Positions 33,560 to 41,696 of a DNA stretch of 64,000 nucleotides are shown here, in pieces (positions within the stretch are counted from its first letter, which is position 1; each line of letters starts with the position of its first letter). The notes beneath the pieces are model-generated. The model searched no databases. It was not told the DNA's origin and saw nothing but the letters and a program-made list of their open reading frames with translations. Both the position numbers and the translations under genes were made by a program. Source of the DNA: Streptomyces sp. NBC_00091 (lineage in GTDB: Bacteria > Actinomycetota > Actinomycetes > Streptomycetales > Streptomycetaceae); assembly GCF_026343185.1 (NCBI RefSeq), contig NZ_JAPEMA010000002.1, positions 248,001-312,000 on the forward strand, written 5' to 3'.

Positions 33560-35170
33560 TCAGGAGGGGGTGGAGCTGGTGGCGAGGGTCGGCCGGGCCT
33601 CTTCCTCCTTCGCCGGTCCCGGGCGGCGGTCCGGGCGGAAGCCGATGGCCAGGACGGCCGCGCCGACCAGCGCGAATCCCGCCGTCCAGAGCGCACCGAC
33701 GTGCATGGCGTGGAGGAACGCGGTGTCGGCCGCCTCGGCGAGGCGGGTGTCGTGCGTGGCGGCCGCCACGTGCCTGGCGAGTTCGGCCGAGACCCGGGCC
33801 TGTTGCCGTACCGGATCCGGAAGTCCGGTCAGCGAGCCGTCGATCGAGCGCCGGTAGACGATGGAGGTGATCGTGCCGCCGGCCGCGATGCCCAGTACGC
33901 TGCCGGTCTGGCGCAGGGTGCTGTTGACCGCGCTGCCCGCGCCGGAACGCTCCAGCGGCAGGGAGCCCAGTACCGCGCCCGTGACGGGGGCGATCACCAT
34001 GCCGATCGCGGTTCCCTGCACCAGCATCGCCAGCGAGTACCAGGCGATCGGCGTGTTCGCGCCGAAGAGGGCCAGGGACCCCATCGCGCCGGCCGCGACG
34101 GTCAGCGAGAGCGAGCCGACGAGCCGGACGGACGTGCGGCGGGCCAGCCGGACGGCGATCGGTGAGCCGACGACCACTCCGAGTGCTCCCGGCAGGGCCA
34201 GGAGCGAGGCGTCGAACGCCGAGTAGCGGCGGGCGCCTTGCAGGTAAAAGGCGAGGTAGAAGGACCCGGACGTCATGGCCAGGAAGACCGTCATCAGGGT
34301 GATGTTCCCGGCGGCGAAGCGGCGCTGTGCCAGCAGCCGGGGATCGAAGCTGGGCTGGGCGATGCGCAGTTCCGTGAGGACGAACGCCGCGATCAGCACG
34401 ACCCCCGCGACGGTGCATCCCCAGACGCCGGGATGGGCGAAGGACGCGTCCTGGCCGGCGCGGATCAGGCCGTACGCGAGGACGCCCAGGCCGCCCGTCG
34501 ACAGGAGCAGCCCGGCCGGGTCGAGGCGACGGACCTGTGGGCTGCGGAAGTTGGGCACGTAACGCGTGATGAAGACGAGGCCGAGGAGCACCACGGGGAC
34601 GTTGACGAGGAACACCGAGCCCCACCAGAACTTCGCGAGCAGTGCCCCGGCCAGGATCGGCCCCGCGGCGAGGCCGACGCCGGCGAAGGACGACAGCGTG
34701 CCGAAGGCCGCCGGGCGCTCGGCGGGCTCGAACGTCCAGCTGACCACCGCCATGGTGGCCGGGACGAGGAGCGCGGCGCCGGCGCCCATCACGGCGCGTC
34801 CGGCGATGAGCTGGCCGGGGGTGGTGGCGTAGGCGGCCAGGGCCGAGGCGGCGCCGAAGAGGGCCATGCCGGCCAGCAGGGTGTTGCGGTGGCCGAACCG
34901 GTCGCCGAGCGCTCCCCCGGTGAACATCAGGCCGGCGAAGGCCAGGGTGTAGGCGCCCGTGGCCCACTGGAGCTCGCCGGGTGTGGCCCCTAAGCCCCGG
35001 ACGGGGTCGGAGAGGGTCTCGAAGGCGGTGGTCAGGATGGTGCCGTCGAGCCAGATGAGGAGCTGGGCGAAGACGAGGACACCGAGGATGAGCCGCCGGC
35101 GGGCCGGCGGGGGCGTTTGGGGTGCTGATGTCGGCGTCGGTCTCGGTGTCGGTGGTGTGGCGGATGACAT
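33560..35170 (-). CDS. DHA2-family (14-helix) MFS drug exporter
   Basis: This 536-residue protein has 14 predicted helices. Motif A of the major facilitator family, G-G-A-L-G-D-R-F-G-H-R, follows helix two. Motif C-like glycine-rich helix five reads F-A-G-V-G-L-A-A-G-P-I-L-A-G-A-L-L, and the first helix has W-L-D-G-T-I, the D1 motif of EmrB/QacA antiporters. The N-terminus is a proline-rich cytoplasmic tail. It lies divergent from a MarR gene and convergent with the RiPP operon, so export of, or immunity to, the RiPP product is plausible but not shown. Confidence 0.85.
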   Translation of the reverse strand: MSSATPPTPRPTPTSAPQTPPPARRRLILGVLVFAQLLIWLDGTILTTAFETLSDPVRGLGATPGELQWATGAYTLAFAGLMFTGGALGDRFGHRNTLLAGMALFGAASALAAYATTPGQLIAGRAVMGAGAALLVPATMAVVSWTFEPAERPAAFGTLSSFAGVGLAAGPILAGALLAKFWWGSVFLVNVPVVLLGLVFITRYVPNFRSPQVRRLDPAGLLLSTGGLGVLAYGLIRAGQDASFAHPGVWGCTVAGVVLIAAFVLTELRIAQPSFDPRLLAQRRFAAGNITLMTVFLAMTSGSFYLAFYLQGARRYSAFDASLLALPGALGVVVGSPIAVRLARRTSVRLVGSLSLTVAAGAMGSLALFGANTPIAWYSLAMLVQGTAIGMVIAPVTGAVLGSLPLERSGAGSAVNSTLRQTGSVLGIAAGGTITSIVYRRSIDGSLTGLPDPVRQQARVSAELARHVAAATHDTRLAEAADTAFLHAMHVGALWTAGFALVGAAVLAIGFRPDRRPGPAKEEEARPTLATSSTPS

Positions 35171-35223
35171 GCGTGACTGCCTTCGGATCAGGAGGGATTC
35201 GGCGCGGCCGCCGCCGACGAGAC

Positions 35224-35278
35224 TCGTCAGGTACCTGACGACTCCTTCATCGTGGCAAACTCGTCAAGTTCCTGTCAA
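35224..35278. promoter_or_regulatory. Two MarR operators between exporter and marR
   Basis: A perfect 18-bp palindrome with half-site TCGTCAGGT occupies 35224-35241. A second, imperfect copy (TCGTCAAGTTCCTGTCAA, 13 of 18 identical) lies at 35261-35278. The two are 37 bases apart in the divergent gap. Confidence 0.75.
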
Positions 35279-35299
35279 TCATGAAGGTGGAGGTCCCCC

Positions 35300-35746
35300 A
35301 TGGACGAGCCGAGTCGCGGCGGTCGGGTGCTGAGCTTCGTGGTCCGCCACACCTGGCTGAGCATGCGGGCGGCGATCGGGGCCGAACTGGAGGAGTTCGG
35401 GCTCACCGTCCCGCAGTTCGCCACGCTGATGATGGTCCGGTCGTCCCCGGGCATGTCCGTGGCCCAGCTGGCCCGCTCGGTCGGGAGCACCCGCCAGGCC
35501 GCCAACGAGATGCTCGCGGCGCTGGAACGCGACGGCCTGATCACCCGCTCCCCCCACCCCACCGACCGCCGGACGCACCAGCTGCACGTGACCGACCTGG
35601 GGGCCGCGCGCTACGAGGAGGCGCTCCCGGCCGTACTGCGGCGGGAGGCCGAACTCGAGGAGGGCCTGGCGCCGCGGCAGCGGGAGGCGGCCCTCGCCTG
35701 GATGTCGGCCGTCTCGACCGCCTGCCAGGAGCCGGGCGAGAAGTGA
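35300..35746 (+). CDS. MarR-family regulator
   Basis: The protein has 148 residues. The winged HTH reads G-M-S-V-A-Q-L-A-R-S-V-G-S-T-R-Q-A-A-N-E-M-L-A-A-L-E-R-D-G-L-I-T-R, followed by the wing P-T-D-R-R-T-H-Q-L. Helices at both ends form the dimer interface. GGTGGAGG precedes the ATG. Its own operator copies and the divergent DHA2 exporter point to ligand-released repression of that exporter. Confidence 0.9.
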   Translation: MDEPSRGGRVLSFVVRHTWLSMRAAIGAELEEFGLTVPQFATLMMVRSSPGMSVAQLARSVGSTRQAANEMLAALERDGLITRSPHPTDRRTHQLHVTDLGAARYEEALPAVLRREAELEEGLAPRQREAALAWMSAVSTACQEPGEK

Positions 35747-35880
35747 CGTCACCGGTCTCGTGATTCCAGGTCCGCGGAGACCGACACGGAGACCGGCGCG
35801 GATAATGGCACCGCCCAGGGCTGCGGCACGGGCCGGCAGGCAGCCCGGCAGCCTGCACCGATCTGAGAGACGAAGGATCA

Positions 35881-36291
35881 ATGACGCTGAAAGAAGGCCA
35901 GCGGGTGAAGCTGGCGGCGGACATCAGGCTGACCGATTCGATCGCCATGGCGGACGGCTCCTCCGCCTCCGCGGTGCCCGTCGCGGGGTTCCTCGCGCTG
36001 GCAGCGGGCACCGAGGGCACGGTCGAGCGAGTCGACGAGCACCGGCACGAGAGCCAGGAGGTCCGCGAGTACCTGCGACTCAAGTCGCTTCTCGATTCCT
36101 TCGGCCACGACATGCCCCCGGAGAGCAGGCGGCAGCTCGAGGAGAAGGTCGGCTCCCTGGAACCCGAGTGGATCGCCTACCAGGAGCAGAAGCTCCTCGT
36201 AACGGTCCGCGTCCGCTTCGACAACGGGTTCGTCCTCGACGAGACGCACGAGGACGTCTTCACGATGGACGCGGTCGGGAACAACTGCTGA
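35881..36291 (+). CDS. Small soluble protein, unknown
   Basis: This 136-residue protein is acidic, with no signal peptide or membrane helix. The start L-K-E-G-Q-R-V-K-L-A-A-D and the later G-T-E-G-T-V-E-R-V-D look like a small SH3-like or KOW-like barrel interrupted by a helical insert (about 58-100). I do not recognise a named family. GAAGGA precedes the ATG, and a GATAAT hexamer at 35801-35806 could be its -10 box. Confidence 0.6.
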   Translation: MTLKEGQRVKLAADIRLTDSIAMADGSSASAVPVAGFLALAAGTEGTVERVDEHRHESQEVREYLRLKSLLDSFGHDMPPESRRQLEEKVGSLEPEWIAYQEQKLLVTVRVRFDNGFVLDETHEDVFTMDAVGNNC

Positions 36292-36510
36292 CCGCCGTGA
36301 GGTCATGCCGCCGATTGCCCTGATTCGCCGCTCTTCGGGCCACGCCGAATCACGTCGCGCGTCCGCCGCCGGTGTCGCAGTCTGAGTAACGCCGCAGCCG
36401 GGCGCGGGGGACCCGGTGGGCGATTCCCATGGACGGACACCGCCGCGTCGCGGAGCTGTGCTCCGCATGCGTACGGGCGTGTCCCCGTCGAGCGAGAAGA
36501 GGAAGCGAAC

Positions 36511-36882
36511 ATGGGCACGTTACGCACCACTCTGGCAGTCGCCGGCCTGGGAGCGGCGATGTTCGGCACCCTGGCGGTGCCGGCGCAGGCTGCTCCCGCC
36601 GGGGCGGCCGCCGTCACCTGCGGCAACGCCTACTGGCCGCACAGCGACAAGGACAACGGGTCCGGCAAGGTGCTCCCGTCCAGCGCGGCCGTGCACACCG
36701 GCCCGTACGGGGCCTGCACCACGGTGGGGTACGTCAGCGGCGGCACCACCGTCTCCTACGACTGCTACTCCGTGAACAGCTACGGCAACACCTGGACCTG
36801 GATCCGGGACGCCAACGGAAGCAGCCTGGGGTGGATCTGGGACGACCACCTGGACGACGGCGGCGCCACCGCGCAGTGCTGA
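36511..36882 (+). CDS. Secreted SH3-like protein
   Basis: This 123-residue protein has a Sec signal peptide ending A-Q-A near residue 27. The mature domain has four cysteines and the pattern of a bacterial SH3 module: G-P-Y-G-A-C-T-T-V-G-Y-V, Y-D-C-Y-S-V-N-S-Y-G-N-T-W-T-W-I, and the final W-I-W-D-D-H-L. Such small secreted SH3-like proteins are common in Streptomyces, and their role is unknown. GAGGAAG stands before the ATG. Confidence 0.75.
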   Translation: MGTLRTTLAVAGLGAAMFGTLAVPAQAAPAGAAAVTCGNAYWPHSDKDNGSGKVLPSSAAVHTGPYGACTTVGYVSGGTTVSYDCYSVNSYGNTWTWIRDANGSSLGWIWDDHLDDGGATAQC

Positions 36883-36886
36883 CCGG

Positions 36887-37591
36887 CTAGGGCCACCGGG
36901 CTCCACCCGGGCGCGGGCGGCCGGTGCCGCCCGCGCCCGTGGCGCGTCCCCGGGCGGGGGCGGTGACGAGCGTGTAGCGGGGGGTGCCGTCCGGGGCGGG
37001 CGGCCGGGTGTGGCTGTCGAGGAGGGTGTCGGCGTGGAGGTGGGGCCGGTGGGCGGCCAGGTAGGCGTCCTCGGCGGGCATCCACTCGTCCTCCCAGGTC
37101 GTGCGGGCTTCTTCGCCGTCGCGTGCCAGCCCCCGGTGCAGTCGTACGTCGCGGGGGGCCTGGCAGTGGATGGTGTGGGTGTAGGCAGGACGGAGATCGG
37201 CGTGGAGGGCGTGGACGCCCTCCACGATCAGAGGGGTACGGGGCGGTAGTTCAATCCAGTCGCCGAGGCGGTCGGCGTCCCAGTCGTAGCGCTGGTAGCG
37301 CACCCGTCTGCCGGCGACGGCGGGTCGCAGGACCTGGTCGTCGAGGCGGGCGAGGTCGAACCCGGCGGCGATGGCCCCGGAGCGGGCGGGGCGGTCGGCC
37401 GAAGGAAGGTAGAAGTCGTCGATGTGGACGACGACCGCGCCGGGCAGGCATGCGGCGAGCAGCGCGGCCAGCGTGCTCTTCCCCGTACCACCCGGGCCGT
37501 CGATGCCCACCAGGGCCGGCCGGTCGCGCTCGGCTGCGCCGGCCTCGATGCTCTTGGCCAGCGCCCTGGTGTCACAGGGGATTTCGGGCAT
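36887..37591 (-). CDS. Uridine kinase-like P-loop NTPase
   Basis: This 234-residue protein has Walker A G-I-D-G-P-G-G-T-G-K-S-T at about 29-40 and the nucleoside-kinase motif V-V-H-I-D-D-F-Y-L-P. A Walker-B-like L-I-V-E-G-V-H-A-L comes later, with basic residues in the lid region. It belongs to the uridine kinase/phosphoribulokinase superfamily; the exact substrate is open. The last 30 residues are disordered and G/R-rich. GAGGAGC precedes the start. The gene is convergent with the SH3-like protein with only four bases between stops. Confidence 0.75.
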   Translation of the reverse strand: MPEIPCDTRALAKSIEAGAAERDRPALVGIDGPGGTGKSTLAALLAACLPGAVVVHIDDFYLPSADRPARSGAIAAGFDLARLDDQVLRPAVAGRRVRYQRYDWDADRLGDWIELPPRTPLIVEGVHALHADLRPAYTHTIHCQAPRDVRLHRGLARDGEEARTTWEDEWMPAEDAYLAAHRPHLHADTLLDSHTRPPAPDGTPRYTLVTAPARGRATGAGGTGRPRPGGARWP

Positions 37592-37682
37592 GGAATCTCG
37601 CTCCTCGTCTTCCTTTCACAGATCACGGTGTGGTCGAGCGCGGGCTGTCCCAACGGCACTCTCGGTGGCAGACTCCTCGATC

Positions 37683-38222
37683 ATGGCGAATAGCGGACTG
37701 TGGGTCGGTATTCTCACTGCGCTGACCGCGCTCGGAGCCAGCTACATAACCGCCCGGGCGACCTCCCGCGCGGCGCTGGCCCAAGCCCGAACAACCACGA
37801 CGGCGCAGGCCCTTCGCGAACAGCGCGACCGGCGTCGATCCACCTACCGGGAGATGATGAACTGCGCGCACGCGTTCAACGAGGTCACCTGGCAGATCGA
37901 CGACGTCGACGCGGCGCCCGACCGCGAGGCCAAGGACCGGCTCCTGACGCGGATGTATGAGCGCATCGGCCCGGCCATCGGGAACATGAACAAGGCAACC
38001 CACGAGGTTCGGCTCGACGGTCCTGCCGAGGTTTCCACCGCGGCGGAGCAGGTGCGGCAGATGGCGCGACGCCTGCAGCCGCTGCTGAAGGCGCTCATCG
38101 GTGACGACAGCCCCGAGTGGAGATACGACTACGACGCTGCGCACCGGGATTTCCGGGGCACCTACATCACGTTCGTCGGCCTCGCGCAACAAGCGTTGGA
38201 GGTCAGGGACGAAGAAGGGTAA
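37683..38222 (+). CDS. Membrane-anchored coiled protein, unknown
   Basis: The protein has 179 residues. One N-terminal transmembrane helix (about 5-24, L-W-V-G-I-L-T-A-L-T-A-L-G-A-S-Y-I) is followed by a long helical, charged cytoplasmic region. This is a layout seen in many small Streptomyces proteins of unknown function. No ribosome site is visible. A CAGACT hexamer at 37669-37674 with CTGTCC 18 bases upstream could be a promoter for a leaderless or short-leader transcript. Confidence 0.55.
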   Translation: MANSGLWVGILTALTALGASYITARATSRAALAQARTTTTAQALREQRDRRRSTYREMMNCAHAFNEVTWQIDDVDAAPDREAKDRLLTRMYERIGPAIGNMNKATHEVRLDGPAEVSTAAEQVRQMARRLQPLLKALIGDDSPEWRYDYDAAHRDFRGTYITFVGLAQQALEVRDEEG

Positions 38223-38228
38223 ACCTCC

Positions 38229-38651
38229 TCAGAGCCGAGCCCACGGCCGTTGCCTCAGGGAGAGGATGATCAGCAGAGCGAAGGCGGTGAGGGCGGTGAG
38301 CGTGCGCAGGTTGTTGAAGAGCTCCCAGCGCCGCAGGATCTCCGCGTGATCGGGCGGGGGCGAACCGAGCGCCCATTCCTTGATCCGGCCGTTGATCGGC
38401 ACATTGCCGAGCCTGGTTATCAGGAAGGACGCGAGGGTCAGCAGACCTGCCGCACCCGCGATCAGCCGGGCGCGCCCGCGTACCAGAGCGGCGAGGGTCA
38501 GGGAGCTCAGCGTCGACACGGCCATGGCCGCCTGCATGGTGATGCCGTTCATCTTCATCAGTTCGGCGTGGAACGACAGCCGCATGTCGAGCGGTACGGC
38601 ATTGAAGGTGGGGACGAGATTGGCCGCGCCGTAACCGAATGCGCCCGCTAG
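38229..38651 (-). pseudogene. DUF1772 membrane protein, main part (interrupted by IS)
   Basis: These are codons 17-156 of a DUF1772 protein whose first 16 codons lie on the far side of the mobile element (41556-41603). Removing the element and one CTAG copy gives an uninterrupted 156-residue frame with four membrane helices and the family motifs N-L-V-P-T-F-N-A-V-P-L-D, W-E-L-F-N-N-L-R-T and N-V-P-I-N. Insertion is thus the only lesion. The internal M-R-L-S-F start could give a fragment, but it would lack the first helix. Confidence 0.85.
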
Positions 38652-38672
38652 TACTCCAGCTGTAGATCGTGA
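38652..38672 (+). repeat. Left terminal inverted repeat
   Basis: It begins TACTCCAGCTGTAGATCG and matches the right end without a mismatch over 21 bases. Confidence 0.92.
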
Positions 38673-38793
38673 AATTGCTGGTGGGGCTGGTCCGAGAAAC
38701 GGGTGCGTCCACTGTTGATCACCGTGAGGTACGTGGACTGACGACGAGATGGTGGCCGCTGGCCACAGCGCAGATCCCGCATGTCGCTGACAA

Positions 38794-38824
38794 GGGGTCC
38801 GGACCTGCCCTCGGACCGGACCCC
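38794..38824 (-). terminator. Terminator of the passenger gene
   Basis: Perfect 9-bp arms GGGGTCCGG / CCGGACCCC flank a 13-nt centre, 20 bases beyond the acetyltransferase stop and inside the element. Confidence 0.7.
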
Positions 38825-38844
38825 TCAGCGCGTGCTACTTCTCG

Positions 38845-39744
38845 CTAGGCCGTTTGGCCCGCCGGGTGGAAGTTGATGCGTTCACTGATGACGGGGAAGC
38901 TGGCCTTGGTGAAGTTCGCGGCCATGGGGAAGTTGCCCTGGTCCGTCGCTGCGGTGACGAACTCCGCGCCCTGCTCGACGAGGAAGTGGGTGCACTCCGC
39001 GAGGAGGTCGTAGGCGTAGCCGTGACCGCGCTGTTCCGGGAGGACTCCGATGAAGCCGATGATCGGGCTGGAGTGGTTGCGGGCCGGGATGTGGATGCCG
39101 GCCAGGTCGCCCTCCGGCGTGTGCGCGATCTGCCACCACTCCCGTGGTGAGGGGCACCAGTGGAAGAAGTCGAGTTCTTCTTGGGCGGCCTGGTCGAGGC
39201 CGCCCTCCTCGATGGCCCTGAGCGCGTGGGCGTCCAGGGTGACGGTGTTGATGCGGCGCAACGCGTCGAAGAACACGGCGTCGTCGGGTTCGGCGCTGAA
39301 GCGCAGGCGTCCGGGCCGCTCGGGCAGACCTCGCTCCGGGGTCCAGCGGTACAGGAAGCGTTCCACCAGGAGTTCGTACCCGGCGGCTCGTGCGGCGGTG
39401 AAGCGTGCCTCGGCGGCGGCGCGCAGGTCGGGCTTGTCCCGCCAGTCGCCGGGCAGGTCGATTTGGAATTCGACCTGCCAGGGAGCGGAGCGCAGGAGCT
39501 CGGCCCCTGCCTCCTCCTCGCCCTCGGCCACGTCGAACCAGTTGATGTTGACGGGCTCCGAGTCGTCGGGGCCGCCCCACCACGCGCCGCGTGCGACGAC
39601 CTCGCCGTCGCGCAGGGCGACGCGCTTCCAGTCGGGGCGGAACCGGGTACGCCGATGGCCTTCACGGGCGCCCAGGGGGTCGGGAAGTGCGTCGAAGAGA
39701 TAAGCGTCGCTCGCGGAGAGCGCGCGGATGACCGCATCGGTCAT
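38845..39744 (-). CDS. Passenger GNAT-family acetyltransferase
   Basis: The protein has 299 residues. The C-terminal half is a GNAT domain with motif A I-G-F-I-G-V-L-P-E-Q-R-G-H-G-Y-A-Y-D-L-L at about 223-242 and a late N-F-P-M-A-A-N-F-T-K-A-S-F motif B. The N-terminal half, with a conserved E-L-L-V-E-R-F-L-Y-R-W, looks like a second, degenerate GNAT lobe. A strong GGAGGAA ribosome site stands before the ATG. The gene lies wholly inside the IS701-type element, opposite to the transposase, and has its own terminator. Resistance or detoxification by acetylation would suit a mobile passenger, but the substrate is unknown. Confidence 0.85.
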   Translation of the reverse strand: MTDAVIRALSASDAYLFDALPDPLGAREGHRRTRFRPDWKRVALRDGEVVARGAWWGGPDDSEPVNINWFDVAEGEEEAGAELLRSAPWQVEFQIDLPGDWRDKPDLRAAAEARFTAARAAGYELLVERFLYRWTPERGLPERPGRLRFSAEPDDAVFFDALRRINTVTLDAHALRAIEEGGLDQAAQEELDFFHWCPSPREWWQIAHTPEGDLAGIHIPARNHSSPIIGFIGVLPEQRGHGYAYDLLAECTHFLVEQGAEFVTAATDQGNFPMAANFTKASFPVISERINFHPAGQTA

Positions 39745-39772
39745 GGATTCCTCCGGGATACAGGCTGCTTGG

Positions 39773-39828
39773 AGCGCTCCCGGTCAGAACTCACGAACCA
39801 CGCCGGGACAGCGGAAAGAGGGAGCGCT
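39773..39828 (-). promoter_or_regulatory. Hairpin between leader peptide and passenger start
   Basis: AGCGCTCCC inside the leader frame can pair with GGGAGCGCT located between the leader stop and the acetyltransferase ribosome site (9 bp, 38-nt loop). A ribosome stalled on the leader would prevent this pairing. Confidence 0.4.
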
Positions 39829-39847
39829 GGAAAGGTGTGAACCGCAC
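39791..39847 (-). CDS. Possible leader peptide of the passenger gene
   Basis: A GTG start eight bases after AAGGAGG opens an 18-codon frame, M-R-F-T-P-F-Q-R-S-L-F-P-L-S-R-R-G-S, that stops 46 bases before the acetyltransferase start. Its codons 7-10 contain one arm of the hairpin at 39773-39828. The strong ribosome site on so short a frame is the main evidence. Two other frames also cross the region, so this remains a proposal. Confidence 0.4.
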   Translation of the reverse strand: MRFTPFQRSLFPLSRRGS

Positions 39848-40213
39848 GGCACTCGCCTCCTTCCATCCATCTCAGGGCGTGGAGCCACACACTAAGTGAT
39901 CTACCGCGGGCCCGTCCACGGATTTCCTTACGCCCTGACCCGCGATTGATGTGGTCAAGCGTTCCCGTGGCGGTTGAGTTCGAGCGCCATGCCATGCACC
40001 GGATTCCCCGGACCATGCACGGCCCAGCGGGACTTCGCCAGCGTTCACCAGCCCAGCAGATCCATGGACCTCCGGCCGAGCCAGTCCGCGAACGACACAG
40101 CTCGGCCGTCCAGGTTCAGTGGCAGGACCTGGTCGCAGGTGGCCCGGGCGTCGAACCACATCGTGCCCCGGTGCGGGCCAGTGACAATGAGGCCACCCGG
40201 TGATCATCGGTGT
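39848..40213. other. Internal non-coding stretch of the element
   Basis: These roughly 365 bases between the passenger and transposase genes must hold the promoters of both. I see no palindrome, repeat end or convincing gene here. Confidence 0.4.
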
Positions 40214-41527
40214 GTGAAGACAGAAGATCAGTCGGTGGCCGCAGGTCACAGCATAGATCCTGCCCGCTGGCAGGAAGCGTTCGAGGTCTTGATGGGCCGT
40301 ATTGCGGGGCGGTTCGCGCGGGTGGAACCACGGCGCCGGGCACGGGCGTTCGTGCTCGGGTTGTTGTCGGACCTGCCGCGCAAGAACTGTTGGACGCTTG
40401 CCGAGCATGCCGGAGACGCGACCCCGTACGGTCTGCAGCACCTGCTGTCGAGGGCCAGGTGGGACGCGGACGCGGTACGTGATGACATCCGCGGCTTCGT
40501 CGTCGAGCACCTGTACCACGAGGACGCGGTGCTGGTCGTGGATGAGACCGGCGACCTGAAGAAGGGCACGCACACGGTGGGCGTGCAGCGCCAGTACACC
40601 GGCACCGCCGGACGCATCGAGAACAGCCAGGTCGCCGTCTACCTCGCGTACTCCACCCCGCTCGGACACGCGGCCATCGACCGGGAGCTGTATCTCCCGC
40701 GCTCCTGGACCGAGGACACCGCCCGCTGCCGGGCCGCCGGAATCCCCGACAGCGTCGCCTTCGCCACGAAACCCGCCCTCGCCGCCCGCATGATCGGCCG
40801 CGCACTGGACGCCGACGTCTGCGCGTCCTGGGTGGCCGGTGATGAGGTCTACGGAGGCAAACCGCACTTGCGGACCGCGCTGGAACAACGGCAGGTCGGC
40901 TATGCACTCGCCGTTGCCTGTGACCACCAGATCACCACCCGGGCAGGCACGTTCCGCGCTGATGCCCTGGTCAAGAAGCTGCCGAAGAGGGCCTGGCAGA
41001 AACTCTCCGCCGGAGCCGGAGCCAAGGGGCACCGCTTTTACGACTGGGCCCTGGCCGACCTCGCCGACGACCGCCCCGGCCACCACCAGCTGCTCGTCCG
41101 CCGCAACCGGCGCACCGGCGAACTCGCCTTCTACCGCTGCTACTCAGCCACCCAGGTGCCGCTGTCCACCCTGGTGCGGGTCGCCGGACGCCGATGGACC
41201 GTGGAGGAGACCTTCCAGTCCGGCAAGGGCCTGGCCGGACTGGACGAACACCAGGTCCGGCGCTGGGCGTCCTGGCACCGCTGGGTCACCCTCGCGATGC
41301 TCGCCCATGCCTTCCTAGCCGTCGTCCGCGCCGACGAACACGCGCGTCACCCGAAGCCGGAGGGGCTGATACCGCTCACCTGCAACGAGATCCAGCGCCT
41401 GTTCATCGCGCTCGTCGTCCGGCTCGTCCACGGCGCGACTCACCGGCTCGACTGGTCCCACTGGCGACGCCGCCACCAGGCCCGATCCCGGGCCAGCCAC
41501 TACCAGCGACAAGCCGCCCAGACATGA
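40214..41527 (+). CDS. IS701-family DDE transposase
   Basis: This 437-residue transposase is of normal length. The catalytic residues appear as D in V-L-V-V-D-E-T-G-D-L-K-K-G, D in W-V-A-G-D-E-V-Y-G, and E in R-W-T-V-E-E-T-F-Q-S-G-K-G, the last within the IS4-superfamily Y-R-E-K type signature. There is no frameshift or stop, so the element may still be active. GTG 40214 is taken as the start from similarity of the N-terminus; an ATG at 40187 is also possible, and neither has a good ribosome site. Confidence 0.9.
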   Translation: MKTEDQSVAAGHSIDPARWQEAFEVLMGRIAGRFARVEPRRRARAFVLGLLSDLPRKNCWTLAEHAGDATPYGLQHLLSRARWDADAVRDDIRGFVVEHLYHEDAVLVVDETGDLKKGTHTVGVQRQYTGTAGRIENSQVAVYLAYSTPLGHAAIDRELYLPRSWTEDTARCRAAGIPDSVAFATKPALAARMIGRALDADVCASWVAGDEVYGGKPHLRTALEQRQVGYALAVACDHQITTRAGTFRADALVKKLPKRAWQKLSAGAGAKGHRFYDWALADLADDRPGHHQLLVRRNRRTGELAFYRCYSATQVPLSTLVRVAGRRWTVEETFQSGKGLAGLDEHQVRRWASWHRWVTLAMLAHAFLAVVRADEHARHPKPEGLIPLTCNEIQRLFIALVVRLVHGATHRLDWSHWRRRHQARSRASHYQRQAAQT

Positions 41528-41530
41528 AGA

Positions 41531-41551
41531 TCACGATCTACAGCTGGAGTA
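41531..41551 (-). repeat. Right terminal inverted repeat
   Basis: It is the exact reverse complement of the left repeat, ending CAGCTGGAGTA. The transposase stop lies only four bases inside it. Confidence 0.92.
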
Positions 41552-41603
41552 CTAGGAGGCCGGTGGCGAGCAGGGCGAGTCCTTGAAGGATTCGGATGCG
41601 CAT
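41552..41603 (-). pseudogene. DUF1772 membrane protein, N-terminal piece
   Basis: From ATG 41603 the frame reads M-R-I-R-I-L-Q-G-L-A-L-L-A-T-G-L and then meets the element's right end. The first helix and start codon are therefore separated from the rest of the gene. The last four bases are the CTAG duplication. Confidence 0.85.
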
Positions 41604-41625
41604 GTTCGTTGGCTCCAGTGTGCAT

Positions 41626-41661
41626 CGGGGCTGCGTCGTCCCAAGGGTCGCGGCAGCCCCG
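41626..41661 (-). terminator. Terminator of the methyltransferase gene
   Basis: Perfect 9-bp arms CGGGGCTGC / GCAGCCCCG lie downstream of the leftward methyltransferase stop and upstream of the DUF1772 start. Confidence 0.6.
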
Positions 41662-41696
41662 CCATAAGTCCAAGAATCCGCGCTTCTCCAGCCGTC

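Larger units (their letters stand above)
38652..41551. mobile_element. IS701-family element with passenger acetyltransferase
   Basis: The element is exactly 2900 bp. It is bounded by perfect 21-bp terminal inverted repeats and flanked by CTAG on both sides (38648-38651 and 41552-41555). CTAG fits the YTAR target known for the IS701 family, and the transposase is of that family. IS701 elements are usually about 1.4-1.8 kb with one gene; here a GNAT-type gene on the minus strand, its terminator and a long upstream region share the same ends. No second internal copy of the terminal repeat is seen, so this is a single unit and not two nested elements. Confidence 0.9.

Noticed and set aside
39898..39904. 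GATCTAC inside the mobile element as a possible internal inverted-repeat end
   Set aside because: Only seven bases match the 21-bp terminal repeat, so it is a chance match and does not divide the element.
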